34,263 bases of DNA, from contig BBXU01000304.1 in the NCBI GenBank assembly GCA_001598975.1, positions 1-34,263 of the forward strand, given 5' to 3'. The notes under the pieces are model-generated. The model searched no databases and had not been told where the DNA came from. It was given only the letters and a program-made list of their open reading frames with translations. Source of the DNA: Parachlorella kessleri. Its lineage: Eukaryota > Chlorophyta > Trebouxiophyceae > Chlorellales > Chlorellaceae. The position numbers were made by a program, and so were the translations under genes. This document shows, one piece after another, positions 20,375 to 31,424 of the stretch. How positions within the stretch are numbered: the stretch's first letter is position 1; every line of letters begins with the position of its first letter.

Positions 20375-22734
20375 TCTTACCCCCCCCCACCCCCCACCCC
20401 CCCCCCACCCCCCCCACCACACACACCACCACCACACACGCACACACTTGCCTCTCGTCTACCCTCCCCACCCCAGCTTGTGTTCTGTGTGTGTGTTGGA
20501 TTCGTGCATGGTGAGGCTGAACATCGCTAGGCGCAGGCAGGGCGGGCAGCAGGTGCCGGAGGAAGGCAGTGATGGCAGCGGGGAGGGCACCACACCCAGG
20601 CGGCTGGGCTCCTCAAGAGGCTTGCTGCAGCAGTAAAGTCAAATCACTAGCAGCAGCACGTAGCAGCAGCAGAGCTCCAGCAGGTTCCTGCTAAGCAGAG
20701 CACAGACTTGTCAAGTGCGTGGCTCAGTTGCACGGGGCGTGCAGCATCATGCCTCTGTCCTTAGTGGGCCACCACAGGTGACGGTGCTGTCCGCGTCCGT
20801 CCGCTGGCCTGAAGCACCCTCAGCAGCAAGGGGCATGATGCTGAGCACCCGCGCTGCAAGCTGGAGCAGGACTTGAAGGTAAGCCGCACATTGCCTGCCG
20901 GAATGTTTCTTCAAAGTTCAAGTGCTGTGTACCACTTCAGGGGTTGGGTGTATCACATACAGGTCTGTTGAGGGAGTGCAGACTATGTGATTATCATTAT
21001 CTTAGTAGTATCTTATGTGTGTACAAACCCTTTCTGCCCCTTGATACACCCACGCAGGCTCCCCTCCACTGCCCAGCTGTATCACAGTGCTTAACATCTA
21101 GTCAACCGTGTCTTACATGACTGTCAAGCTGGTTGAGGGATTTCTGATGTTGGGCCTTGAATGCAACCGATGGGAAGCTTGACTGTTTATACCTTACATG
21201 CAGGTGAGTGACCGCAAGACCCCCGACATAGGGAACCTTGATTGCGGCTAGGAGCTGCGCGTTATCACCCTGATCCTGGCCTCTTGGTCGGTAGCCAACG
21301 GGGTACAGTGCTAAGGCTTGTAACCAAGTTCACCTGCAAGTGAGGCAGCCACATGGGTGGAAGTATGGGAAGTGAGGTAATGCCATTGGTTAGAGCTCTG
21401 CTCACTGTGAAATCCCCCCCCCCCGGGTAGTGATAAGCTTGTGAATGGTTGGGGCGGACCAATGAGAGTTGATGGGTCTTAATCAAGGACAGCAGCTTAG
21501 AGGAAGAGAAGGAGCCATTCATGTCTTGGCTGCCTTTGCCCTGTTGAGCGCGCATGGGTCACCTTTGAGCACTCTTCTTGGTGGGGCTCTTGAGGGTCCT
21601 AGTGTCTGTACGCTGAACTCTTGTTTGGATGGCCCCTCCCAGTGCAGCCTCTTTCTCACCAGCTTGTGGCCCTTGTGGCTGGCTTGGCAGCAGCTTGCGA
21701 TGCCCAACCTTGTGCTGACCCGGGCATGTACCACAGTAGGTGCAGTAAAGCGCTATTCAAAGAGATTTAGTCTGGACTTTTGGCTTCTGACGATCTGGCC
21801 CCTGCTTTCACCGGCCAAGCAGGAACGGCAGGCGTCTGCCACTGTGCCTCCCCATTCGGGCCAGGTGCCAGCAGGAGAGCTAGCGGCGCCAACCGCATGT
21901 TGAAGTGGACCTTGACCTGCTGATGAGCAACCCAGTGTTGGGGAGAGGGGTCAGCGGGCCTAGGAACTTGACAGCTTGAGTCAACTGCTTGCAATGGGTG
22001 CCAGCTGTTGACCATGGGCGGGGTTACTGAGGCTCGCAAGAACCCAAGTTATGCGTTACGCTGTACTCTACTCTCTGATAGACAAGGCCCAAGCCATGGT
22101 ACCAGTGATAGCTTGTTGCTGAGACTCTTGCGTTGTTCTCTCACGCCCCGCATGCCCTTGCATGAGTGAATTCTGCCAGGGTTCCGAGGGGTTGTTACTG
22201 TGCAAATAACCCCCGAGTGCTGATTGCTAATGGACGCAGCTGGCACCCGCCAAACTGCTGTCCCCTCCTTGTCACGTGCATTCCACTTCAGATGACTTCC
22301 TTGTGGTACAGATGTATTCAGTCGTCCTTCTATAATGCATGCTGTGGCTGGAGCCAAGGCACCACTCATAGTAATCCAAAGAAAAATGTTAGTGCACAAC
22401 ACCATTGCATACAACCCCGTCGATACGGTTCACCACTACCTGGCACTGCCTGTCACCTTCAACAACAAGTTAGGCAGCACCCAGAGCACAACTGCACAGC
22501 CACTGCCAGTACAAAAACTGCTGTTGGAGTGACATTAGCTGGTCTTGAGGACAGACCTACTGGATCAGAAGTCAGGCAAACCCAGAGACACATTGCATCC
22601 AGCCCTGTTAGTACAATCCACCCAAACTCTCCGCAGTTCACAGTGCCTGCCCGCCCCCTCAACAGAAAGCACACTGTGCTTTCCCTCCTTCCAACCGCCC
22701 ACCACCCCCAACAACCACCAAGCTTGCCGGAATG
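20375..22734. other. Long stretch without recognisable genes
   Basis: About 2.4 kb downstream of the U2 gene. Short open frames exist on both strands, but none shows conserved motifs, a consistent exon chain or a transit or signal peptide. Contents noted are a C-rich/CA microsatellite, CAG-rich patches near 20650-20700, a run of C at 21415-21424, and an 11-bp inverted pair TGGGTGTATCA / TGATACACCCA near 20944 and 21042. Confidence 0.5.
20380..20447 (+). repeat. C-rich and CA microsatellite
   Basis: Runs of 6-10 C separated by single A, passing into (CA)n/(CCA)n, immediately after the U2 snRNA 3' end. Such tracts are prone to slippage and assembly error. Confidence 0.9.
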
Positions 22735-23203
22735 CTATTGGCTATAGGAGCCCTGGGCGACCTGAACTATGTAACAGAACAGTGCTCCACAAGATGCGAT
22801 AGTGAACGGGTAGGCAACAAAGGCAACTAGTAAGTCACAGAGAGACTGTTTCCAGGCTGCGGTGGCCGCCAGGCTTTCCTGCTCATCCCCGCCAGGAGCG
22901 CGGAGTCCTGAGCTAGCAACCGGTTTTAATTGGTCAGACGGCAATTCCGTGCTGTTGCAGTGCGCTAGGGACACCGACAGAAGGTCTGCTGCTGGCAGAG
23001 AAGCCGGTGCGAAGGCATCCAAGCCGGTCGCGGCTGCATCAACGATGCCCTGCATGATGGCAACAGCAGCGCACAAAGTGATGCAGGACCGTCATGCTGC
23101 AAATGGTAGTCCGCGCGACGATCTGGCATTACTGACCTGCGGTAGTATTGCTACCAATGCTAGCAGCAAAACCGGCACCATCTTCAGCTGATATAGGTTT
23201 CAT
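22735..23203 (-). CDS. Hypothetical small protein with one C-terminal membrane segment
   Basis: Weak candidate with no recognised family. A two-exon model, 23203-23137 and 23033-22735, is framed by a GCAG/GTCAGT donor and a GATGCAG acceptor and gives 121 residues starting MKPISAEDGAGF. The middle is Ala/Ser/Pro-rich. Residues about 88-113 (LLVAFVAYPFTIASCGALFC) form one hydrophobic helix close to the C-terminus, so a tail-anchored protein is possible. An alternative is a single exon starting at an ATG at about 23052, with the same C-terminus. The support is the splice-like junction and the hydrophobic block only; it could be chance. Confidence 0.28.
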
Positions 23204-25578
23204 GTTACAGGGCCCTGAAAGCAAGATTGCTGAACCGGGGGAGGTAAGCCGGGTTCCTTTAGTAATGCGTTTACTGACAGGCGCCGGCGCTCTGGTGGGC
23301 AGCACGGCCCTGTGCATCTTGTAGCATGGCCCTGCCGAGGGCTACACCAACGACCCAAAGTAGTTGGTGCTTGCTGTTGCAGGAGAGGTTCCATGATGCA
23401 CATGCCCGCGTCATCGACATCTGAGTCAACAGGGAGTCGATGCTGATGCAGAGGGTGTAGCCGGACTAAGTCCCAGCTTGGGCTGATGTGCGCTGAGCTT
23501 GCCCGAGGAACGCTGCAGCGTCCCTGCGCATGATCTGGGGTAGCAAGCAGGGGCCTTTCAGTAGGCTCATATGGTTTCCGTGCAAGTGTGTTCAAGGTTG
23601 CTAGCATGGGTGGCAGGGAATGCGAACAGGGAGTGAGCTAAGCTGTACGAGCAGGCCTGGATGCAGAGTGCGCCTGATTCTTGCCTGAGTTCTGAGCCAG
23701 TAGTTCTCTTCCCAAGATTAGCTGGTTGTGACTGCCTGACTGTGCTTTGGTGTGTAGATGCTGGGCTTGCCCGAGAAGATGTTGCTGTTCTGGAGACAGA
23801 TAGTGCAAATAGCGTGCCCAGACCCTGGTGACAAAAACCGGTGGAGTCTATGTCGTGTACTTAGTGTAGTCAGGCATCAATGGCTGAGGCCTTGCGACTG
23901 TTAGCTGAACCTGCAGTGGTGCAGGGCCATCCCAGAGCGCAGCAACAATGCTAGCGAATATAGCGGCAGAGCTTGCCTGTAGCTCCACCAGGGGAGAAGG
24001 GCAACAGATATTGCACTAGTGTAGCAAGTCCACCGAGCTCGTAGCTACGTACAAGAGAGCCCATGCCATTCCGGTAACTGGGATGCCTTGGTCGTTGTCT
24101 GGCGTGGGTACTTAAACAGCCCTCGACCATGCAGCAGGAATTGATGTGCTCTCAGGTGGAGCCACAAGGAGGCGCTCAGTAGTCTGGGCTTAGGATGCCC
24201 TCTGCCGCCACCCACCATCTTCACAGCCTGCCTCCCCTGATCTATTTGCCGCCACTCTGACAGGCGCAGCCTTCCCTCCAACTTGCTTCTACCTATCCCT
24301 CCTCTCACTCGCCCTCCTCTCCATCTTGCCATCCTTACCCCGGCAGCGCCAGCGCCAACGCTCCCAATCCTTCCAAGCCCGCCAGCTGCAGCGTTTGTAC
24401 GACTGGGAGTTGGCACTGGGGACTGCGCTGGCGATGGCGCTGGCGCTGCCGGGGCAAGGATGGCAAGTTGGAGAGTAGAGCGAGTGAGAGGGGGGATACG
24501 TAGAAGCAAGTTGGAGGGAAGGCTGCGGCTGTCAGAGTGGCGGCAAGTAGAAGAGAGGAGGCTGGCTGCGAGGATGGTGGGAGATGTTGGTTGGCGGCCG
24601 AGAGGGCGCTGAAGACGACAACCAGAGCTGTGGCACCATTGACGGGTGCGCCGAATGGCATGCCTGCACGGCGAAGGCAGCAGTCATGCATAAATACATC
24701 ACAAAACAGTATACATCAACACACAACCCCCCCACCCACCCACATCTCACGCAAAAAGGGGTGAAAACGCTGGGGCACATGGAGAAAGGGCAGAGGATGA
24801 AGCTGGGTGTTGCGTGTCGCGTCCCACCTGGAAAGGGCCACTGGACGCTTCGGGAACTGCGGGTCGGTACAGTAAGGTGTGGGCGCCTGCAGGGCACAGG
24901 GCGAAGGCGAAGTGAAGGGAGAAGCATGTGCGTATAGCACATCAGACGTTGCTGTTAAGGGGGGTGCATGAAAGGGACGTACCCGGGTATCACGGCGCAT
25001 CACCCCACGCTGAACGGCTGAGGGGGTGGTACGCACCCACCAAGCAGCAGCACAGACACAGCGGGCATGCGTGCATTGGCAACTTGGCATAGCTTGGTTG
25101 GCAAGCAGCTTGTGATACTGCAGTGGTGGCTTTTGCTTCAGCGACTAAGAGGACGCTCCCCCTGCACAGGAGGGTCAGTGTCTCTGATCTGACGCACCTG
25201 CTAACAGCTCCCGAGCCACTGGATGTGCCTCAGGTGCGGGTTACAGCCAGCAATTCGCAACCGTTGGTCGCAAAGCTGTGTCCGCAAGCTCATTTAGTTT
25301 GACAGGAATCGGAGACAACCGCCGGTCTACCCAGCTTGGACCCCAGCGTGATGAACCCACCTTGTCCTTCCCCATCATGATAAGGCTCTACTCAAAAAAC
25401 TTCCATGGCACACCGATCAGTGTATAAACTCAGTGTTAGTGAAGTTGGCGTTGCACTGTCGTTGCCGTCTTTGAAACCCCACCTGGGACCTCCGCGCGCC
25501 CAGCAGGAGAGGCGCCATCCATCCTAACAGCCTGCTCCCATGGGATCCCAGTTCTAACAGTCTTTTGAATTCGGTGGG
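23204..25578. other. Long stretch without recognisable genes, with a foldback element
   Basis: About 2.4 kb between the weak membrane-protein candidate and the peptidyl-tRNA hydrolase gene. Apart from the inverted repeat at 24197-24608 and CCCACC runs near 24728-24742, no conserved coding or structural-RNA signal was recognised. The right end contains the promoter and 5' UTR of the hydrolase gene. Confidence 0.5.
24197..24608. repeat. Long foldback inverted repeat (MITE-like or hairpin-RNA locus)
   Basis: The core arms, 24248-24357 and 24435-24544, are 110 bases each. By eye they are reverse complements with seven mismatches and no gaps, separated by a 77-base loop. Weaker complementarity extends outward to about 24197 and 24608, for example CCCTCTGCCGCC against CGGCCGAGAGGG. 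As a consequence both strands show look-alike open frames, which should not be annotated as genes. A transcript would fold into a long, nearly perfect hairpin. No clear target-site duplication was found at the outer edges. Confidence 0.9.
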
Positions 25579-27565
25579 ATGCTCGCAGCGCGCCTCTTGC
25601 ACGCCGCCGCCCGAACCGGCTCTGCGGCTGCACCTCGTGCTGTCCACCTGTCCTGCTCTGTTGCCCGGCCGCTCCCTGTACTGCAACACATGGGCCAGGC
25701 AGCGTCCCTTTTCACAGGCAGCAAGAAGGTTAGAGCGGCGGTGCCAGCAGCAGCCAAGAAGTCTGCAGGCTTTGACAAACCACAGGAAGAGGACCCCGAC
25801 TTGTGGCTGGTGGTGGGGCTGGGCAACCCTGGTCCACGCTATGAGCACACCCGGCATAATGTGAGTCTTGTTGCTGTGACATGATGTTAGGAGACACGGT
25901 GTCAGGAGATGCTTGGTGTGTACCGCCCCTGGGCGGTGTCTGGAGACAGAACAAAGCAACGCTACATGTTGGTGTGCTTGGTCTCGGTAGCAGTCCAGGA
26001 CGCCTGAGGGTGTTCATTCCCTTCTCAGACCTGGGTTATGGAAGTCCTGCAATTCGTGCAGGTTGGCTTCATGGTGATAGATGCCTTGGCCCGTATGGAG
26101 TCCATCACAGTGGACCGCCTCCAGGAGAATGCCGCTGTTGGCAGGGGCCGGTGCTGCGGCAAGAAGGTGCTGCTGGCCAAGCCCATGACGTTCATGAATA
26201 ACTCTGGCGAGTCTGTCGGCAGGCTAGCACGGTTTTACAGGGTAAGATTTGTGCATAAGAGGCTCGTCCCACTGAACGTTCAGGAGCCGTAGCATGATGA
26301 CTTCCTTCACCTCCCTCAGTAACAGCAGGCTTCAGAAGGGACTGATAGCACATGGTAAATTCACATGGTGCGGTGACACAAACCCCAACCCCAGGCTTGC
26401 ATGGGCTGCCTGTTCTCCCATCCCCAGTACCCATGCGATGTGCTGGCAGCACCGAGAGGGGACGTACTGCTCGAGGCAGTCAGTCGGCACTCCATGGTCG
26501 TGGGTTTTATGGTTCATGCAGGTGCCTGCTGAGCGCATACTTGTCGTGTACGATGACCTCGACCTCCCCAGTGCCAAGGTAGGCTCCCTGTTTGGAGGCT
26601 GGTGCACATCCCAGCCCACATTGGGGCCTGATGTATGTAAGATGGACGTTGAGATTGGTATCGTTCACCATGCAGTAGGGCAAAGTGACAGCAGTGTGAC
26701 TGGAGTAGTTTCTCATGTTAGCAGGAGAGGATAGCGCAGGAGGGCAGGGGCAACGAGTGTTTGCATTGAGAACCCGCTGCCGGAACCCCAGCGGTCAGGA
26801 GCTGCATCTGACTGTCTGGCTGGGTGTGCAGGTGCGCTTGAGAGCCAAGGGGGGCCATGGGGGTCACAACGGCATGAAGAGCATCTCAGCGCACCTGCAG
26901 GTAGGAAGCAAGCAACAGCAACTTGCCCGGTTCTTGGAGGGTCCCACGCAGCCCAATATAAACATGGCCGCTCTGGTGAGAGGGCATGAGAGGTGCCCAT
27001 AGTGGTGCTGGTGCCTAGAGTGGGGTTCAAAAATCTAGTGGGTGTTGTGTGTGCAGGGCAGCAAAGACTTCCCGCGGATACGGGTCGGCATCGGCCGGCC
27101 AGAAGGACAGATGCCAATTCCTACCTACGTCCTGCAGGTGCGTTGCCAGTAGGGCTGCCCCTTCCATCCTGCTAGCAGGCCTGGGGTAAGGGGGGCTGGG
27201 CACAAGTTGTTGTCGTATCTACAGCGTGGTCGAACCAACCAAGTACCAAGTGGATGAGTCACTTGTAGGAGGAGAGTCCTGGCTTCCATGCATGGGGAGG
27301 AGATTATTTGCTGCTGCAGGATTTCAGCAAGGTGGAGCGGGAGGAGATCGACGTTGCTATTCAGGAGGGCGTTGACTTGGTCAAAGCTGTACTCACTCTC
27401 GGCATGGAGAAGGCAGTGTCAGGCGTGAAGCATGACCAGCCACAGCGGCCAAAGCAGCCCAAGCAGCGAGTGCCACAACAGCCACAGGAACAGCAGCAGC
27501 AGCAGGAGGTGGCCCCTGATCGGCAAGGAGGCCTTACGCAAGAGCCCATGGCTGTAACAAACTAA
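25579..27565 (+). CDS. PTH: Peptidyl-tRNA hydrolase, bacterial (Pth) type, probably organellar
   Basis: Pth cleaves peptidyl-tRNA released prematurely from ribosomes, recycling tRNA. Exons: 25579-25860, 26062-26241, 26522-26578, 26832-26900, 27057-27137 and 27320-27565; 915 bases, 304 residues. All internal junctions are phase 0. Residues 1-73 are rich in Ala, Arg and Ser and look like a chloroplast or mitochondrial targeting region. The catalytic core is complete: GLGNPG with N83, RHN with H93 (the catalytic His), FMNNSG with N140, VYDDLDLP with D165, and GGHGGHNGMK with H185 and N186. RIRVGIGRP follows. The last 45 residues form a Pro/Gln-rich extension (PKQPKQRVPQQPQEQQQQQ) not needed for catalysis. 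The start is the first ATG in the exon that gives a plausible transit peptide. Confidence 0.95.
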
Positions 27566-28023
27566 GGAGGTGCAAGCTCGGCTGCCTGTTAGGCATTCTC
27601 AACCTTTAGCTGCAGTAACGGCCTGTCAGTTGATTTGTGCTCGCTTCCTCTCTACAGTTGGTAGTCTCCCTGTTAATTGTTTGGACAAGGGGTAAACAGC
27701 CAACGTGACGTAAGTGACAGGTATCAGCGACTCTCATGTCGTGTTGGGAAGCACACCACCGGCATACACTACGGCTGTTTGCCATTGCAGATACCGCAGC
27801 TGGGTTGCAGCTCTTGTGATATCAAAGTTGTTCAACCACCGTCCAAGGGCCATCATCATTAGTCATCACCACAACTTGTGGCAGCTCTTGGAGAATCAGT
27901 TGTCTTGAACGTTGGAGACAACCCTTTTGACAATGCCTTCAGGTAGCTTGATGTGATCCTCGCACAATCGTACCATGCTTCCCCGCGTCGAAGCGCCCAT
28001 GACAGACCTTTGAGCGCTCCCCC
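27566..28023. other. Intergenic: PTH 3' UTR and promoter of LPA1-like gene
   Basis: 458 bases between two same-strand genes with no conserved frame. I found no TGTAA in this spacer. The only nearby one overlaps the last PTH codons (27554-27558), so the PTH cleavage signal is unidentified. Confidence 0.5.
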
Positions 28024-31000
28024 ATGGAGCAGGTCGTCTATGCTTACGTGGAGGATGCTCCGGACGGCGAGGCCCAGCCTGGGAACGCGGCCAGGCTGCC
28101 CAGGGCCCGCTACACCAAGGGCATCCTGCGCCAAACGCTGCAGCTGATGGGCTGCAAGCCTCGGCTGGCCCACAAGGCTGCTGAGAAGGCGTTCCACGTG
28201 CTGCAGCAGCGAGCATCCCTGCACGGCAGGGACCAGCCACTGCTCAGCAGGGTGGACAGGCTCCGGCCGGGCTTTGTATGCGTCACGCTGCCGCGCGCTC
28301 AGTTCCGGGGGCTGGTGATAAACTGCCTGGGCTCAGACGACGAGGCGCTCCATCAGCAGTACCAGCAGGACTTTGCTGTGGCGTGCAGGTAGGGCATTGC
28401 GCAGGGCGGCCGGTGCCCTAAGGGCTAGCCTTCTCCCACAGGGCGGCGCCCCGCAGGTCTTGCTGCTGTGTGCGCTCTTGGCAGGGCGGAACTAAGCAAG
28501 GGATTCTTCTTCAGTTGATGAAGGAGCTCCTGCCGGGGGCAGCAGGACGTTCGCCCCCCGTTCTTGCCAGGTTCTTGCACGGCCAGCCTCCTTCCAGCAA
28601 CCATGAACTTTGCCAATTACAGCCCCGCCACTGCCTGTTGCAGCCTGAAGGAGCAGCGGTCCTCGGTGACGGTGCTGCTGTGCGGCACCTCGGGCACGGG
28701 CAAGTCCACGCTGGCCTCCCTGCTGGCGTCGCGGCTGGGCATCACCAGCGTGGTATCCACAGATTCCATCCGCCACATGATGCGCAGCTTCTCCTCGGAG
28801 GCGCAGGACCCGCTGCTGTGGGGCAGCACATACCAGGCGGGGGAGTTTCTGCAGCGCATGGGAGGCGTGGCAGGTGAGGGGCAGTGGGGGGTAGTGATTG
28901 GGGTGATAACTGCTTGCACTATCATCAGACGAGTGTGCAGGGATGGCTCCCTGGCAATGCGCGCAACGCCTTGCTGGGGAGGGGTTGACCATCTGTCGCT
29001 GAGGCTGCTGCTGGCAGCACTGCTGTCTGTGTGCAGCCGGGCTGCCATGTTACTGCATCTGCTGTTGCGCAGGTTATGCCGGTGGCACTGACCCCAAGCG
29101 GGCGGCGGTCAAGGGTTACAAGGCGCAGAGCGAAATGGTGATGGATCACTTGGACAGGTGTGAGTTCCAAGCATTAGTACTGCGCCTTGGCCGAGGTGCA
29201 ATGCAGACGAGGTGGAACTTTAAGGCCGCTGCTCGGTTGGATGAGACAGGGGGGCTTGCTGCCGTTCTGTGCTGTGCGAACGAGCATGATGAGAGGAAAA
29301 GGTGCGGCCTCAACGAGCGGGGGGGCTTGGGTACAGGTCCTTCCGGCAGCGTGCAGTTCGTTGCACTACTCACGTCTGTTCCATGGATGAAGCGGGCTGT
29401 GCCCACACCTTGAGCTCCAGCTTGCTCTAGTGACGAAAATCCCCAGGTTGCGGGTCACCGGTTGTCACACATAAGGGGCGGTCCGGCCTTACACACAATG
29501 TTGCCCGGGTGGTGCACAGGCATGTGGTGAGCGAAGCCGAGATAAGTTTTCTCTATGGATGTGCCCCCTGCCGCGGGTTGTATCATGAGCGAGGAGGGGC
29601 GGTGAAGCTGGGTACCTATAAAGGCGTGCTCCTGACCCACAAGTATCGCGCTGGCCTTTGGGGAGGCCACACCAGGTGCCTGCCCTGGGTTGCTGGCGCA
29701 GGCTGATCACCAGCTGTGAGGCTCGGCGTGAGTCGCTGCTGGTGGAGGGCGTGCACCTGTCCCTCAACTTCGTGGTCAAGCTGATGCAGCGCCACCCCAC
29801 CATCGTGCCCTTCCTGGTGCACATCTCCAACGAGGCCAAGCACATGGAGCGCTTTGCGGTGCGGGCGCGCGCCATGACCCTGCGCGCGGAAGGTGGGCAC
29901 GGGCGTGCTGTGCTGTGCGGGAGCACCCAGAATTGATCTCAGCCTCCACACGTCCTGTGTTGCAGGGTCTGCTGCGAGGAGCTCTCTTAGCAGAGGCAGA
30001 GTGGGGAGGGGTTGTGGATTGGTGGCTGAGGTGTGCTGGGAGGGCGGCGTTGCAGGGGCTGAGTATCTGGCAGAAAGGACTGGCAAGCAGTCAATGCGGA
30101 GGGCCCCTCACCCAGTCCTGACTCGCATGCTGGAAAGCACCTCTCTTTTTGAGCTTTAGTTGCTAGATTCATGGACGTCCTGTCACCGCTGCCCACAGCA
30201 AGTGCTCGTCAGGAGCAGCGTACGACCAGAAAGTCAGGCTGACCTGCTTGCCCCCCTGTGCAGCGAACAGGTATGTCAAGTACCTGCGCACGATCCGCGT
30301 CATCCAGGACTACCTGTGCAAGACCGCCGACAAGCACCGCATCCCCAAGGTGGACAACACCAACGTGGACAGGTCCATCGCCACCATCCACGCAACCGTG
30401 CTGGGCTGCCTCAGGCGCAGGGCACAGGTGGGGTTGCGTCGCCCTGCCTCGTGTACAACAAGTGACAAGGGGCCGGTTGGTGCTTTCATGGGTGCCTCCT
30501 TACTTGTGGGTGGTGGCAGGTGGCTTTTAGTGGGGTTAAGATGGTCAGCTTGTGGCTATGGAGTCCAAGGTGTGACCACCCCCATACTCGAGTGTGCAGA
30601 TTGGTGGCCGGGCCGGCACGCGATTCCTCGCTGCAAGAAGTGCCCTCCTTGCGATTGATCGCAGAGGTGAACCGCATAGGCCAGCCCCATCCTCCACCAC
30701 ACCTTCAGGCCCCCGTCCCCCCACCTCACCCCCCTCCACCACACCGCGCTGCATGCAGCCGATTGACCCCTGGCTGATGCGGCGCTGCTGCGCAGGGCGA
30801 GTCCATGCTTGAGCCGGGCAGCCTGAGCTGCAAGGTGGTGCTGGAGGAGTACCTGCGCTGCAAGTCCGCCACCTGGAGCTCGCGCGACATGCTGGAGCTC
30901 ATCCGCCTGAAGAGCCGGGCCGGGCAGGCGGGGTCCTCGGAGGAGGGCCCCTCCACCTCGGCAGCGTCCACGGCCCCCAAGGGTGGGTGGGTAGCTGGGT

Positions 31001-31424
31001 GGGTGGGTGGGTGCCAGGGGAGGGAGGGCGAGCCGCTGCAGTTTTGCTGGGGAGCCAGGTAGATGGGCAATTGCATGTCTGTCACATTGTGCCAAGTCAG
31101 CAGTGTCTGCATCCCTTGGTGTCTTTCCTTCGCACCGTGTCACTTGGCAACCACGCATTTGTGATGCCGTGGCTTTCGCTGCATGCAGGGCCGCTGTCTC
31201 ACATGGGCGATGCCGCTGTGAATGACAACCGCAGCTTCTATGGCCACGACAGCGCGCTCCAGTCCAGCGACGGCGGTAGCGGGGGCGGCTCGCAGAGCGC
31301 TGGCGGCGGCGCCGGCAGCAGTACGGATAGCGAGGCAGGGACTGGTGGCGCCGGGCCGCGGCAGTCGCTCATGGGTTCGGTCCTGGACACTGAAGGGGCC
31401 GAGGGGCGCAGCGACGAGGACTGA
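28024..31424 (+). CDS. LPA1-like P-loop protein (2-phosphoglycerate kinase homologue)
   Basis: It resembles plant LPA1 (low phytic acid 1), a P-loop protein related to archaeal 2-phosphoglycerate kinase whose loss lowers seed phytate; its exact reaction is not settled. Exons: 28024-28388, 28644-28873, 29073-29157, 29702-29892, 30264-30427, 30796-30982 and 31189-31424; 1458 bases, 485 residues. The N-terminal region has [18 protein letters not shown]. Walker A is GTSGTGKST at 136-144, followed by [47 protein letters not shown] (239-251), [12 protein letters not shown] and [17 protein letters not shown] are all close to the plant proteins. The segment between YQAGEF and KGYKAQ is short; land-plant versions carry a longer insert there. 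The C-terminus is a Gly/Ser-rich acidic tail. A dense G-tract cluster spans the exon 6 donor. Confidence 0.92.
30981..31011 (+). other. G-tract cluster (potential G-quadruplex) across a splice donor
   Basis: Seven GGG tracts at 30981, 30985, 30989, 30997, 31001, 31005 and 31009, with loops of one to five bases, lie on the coding strand. The donor of intron 6 of the LPA1-like gene (exon end 30982, intron GTGGGT) is within the first tracts. The sequence meets the usual motif for an intramolecular quadruplex in DNA and pre-mRNA. Confidence 0.75.

Noticed and set aside
20292..20636. Open frame starting within the U2 gene
   Set aside because: It runs through the snRNA and a C-rich microsatellite; the translation is repeat-derived.
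20777..21251. Two short exon-like segments ending AAG/GTAAGC and starting after CATGCAG
   Set aside because: An in-frame stop precedes the first segment without an ATG, and the second stops after 15 codons, so no gene can be built.
21469..21903. 144-codon open frame on the plus strand
   Set aside because: Random-looking composition and no recognisable domain or splice chain.
22166..22747. 193-codon open frame on the plus strand
   Set aside because: No motif, no coding-like periodicity that I can see, no upstream signals, and it partly overlaps the minus-strand candidate.
24045..24612. Long open frames on both strands with similar protein sequences
   Set aside because: They are the direct result of the inverted repeat: the same arm is read from each strand. 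No conserved motif supports a protein.
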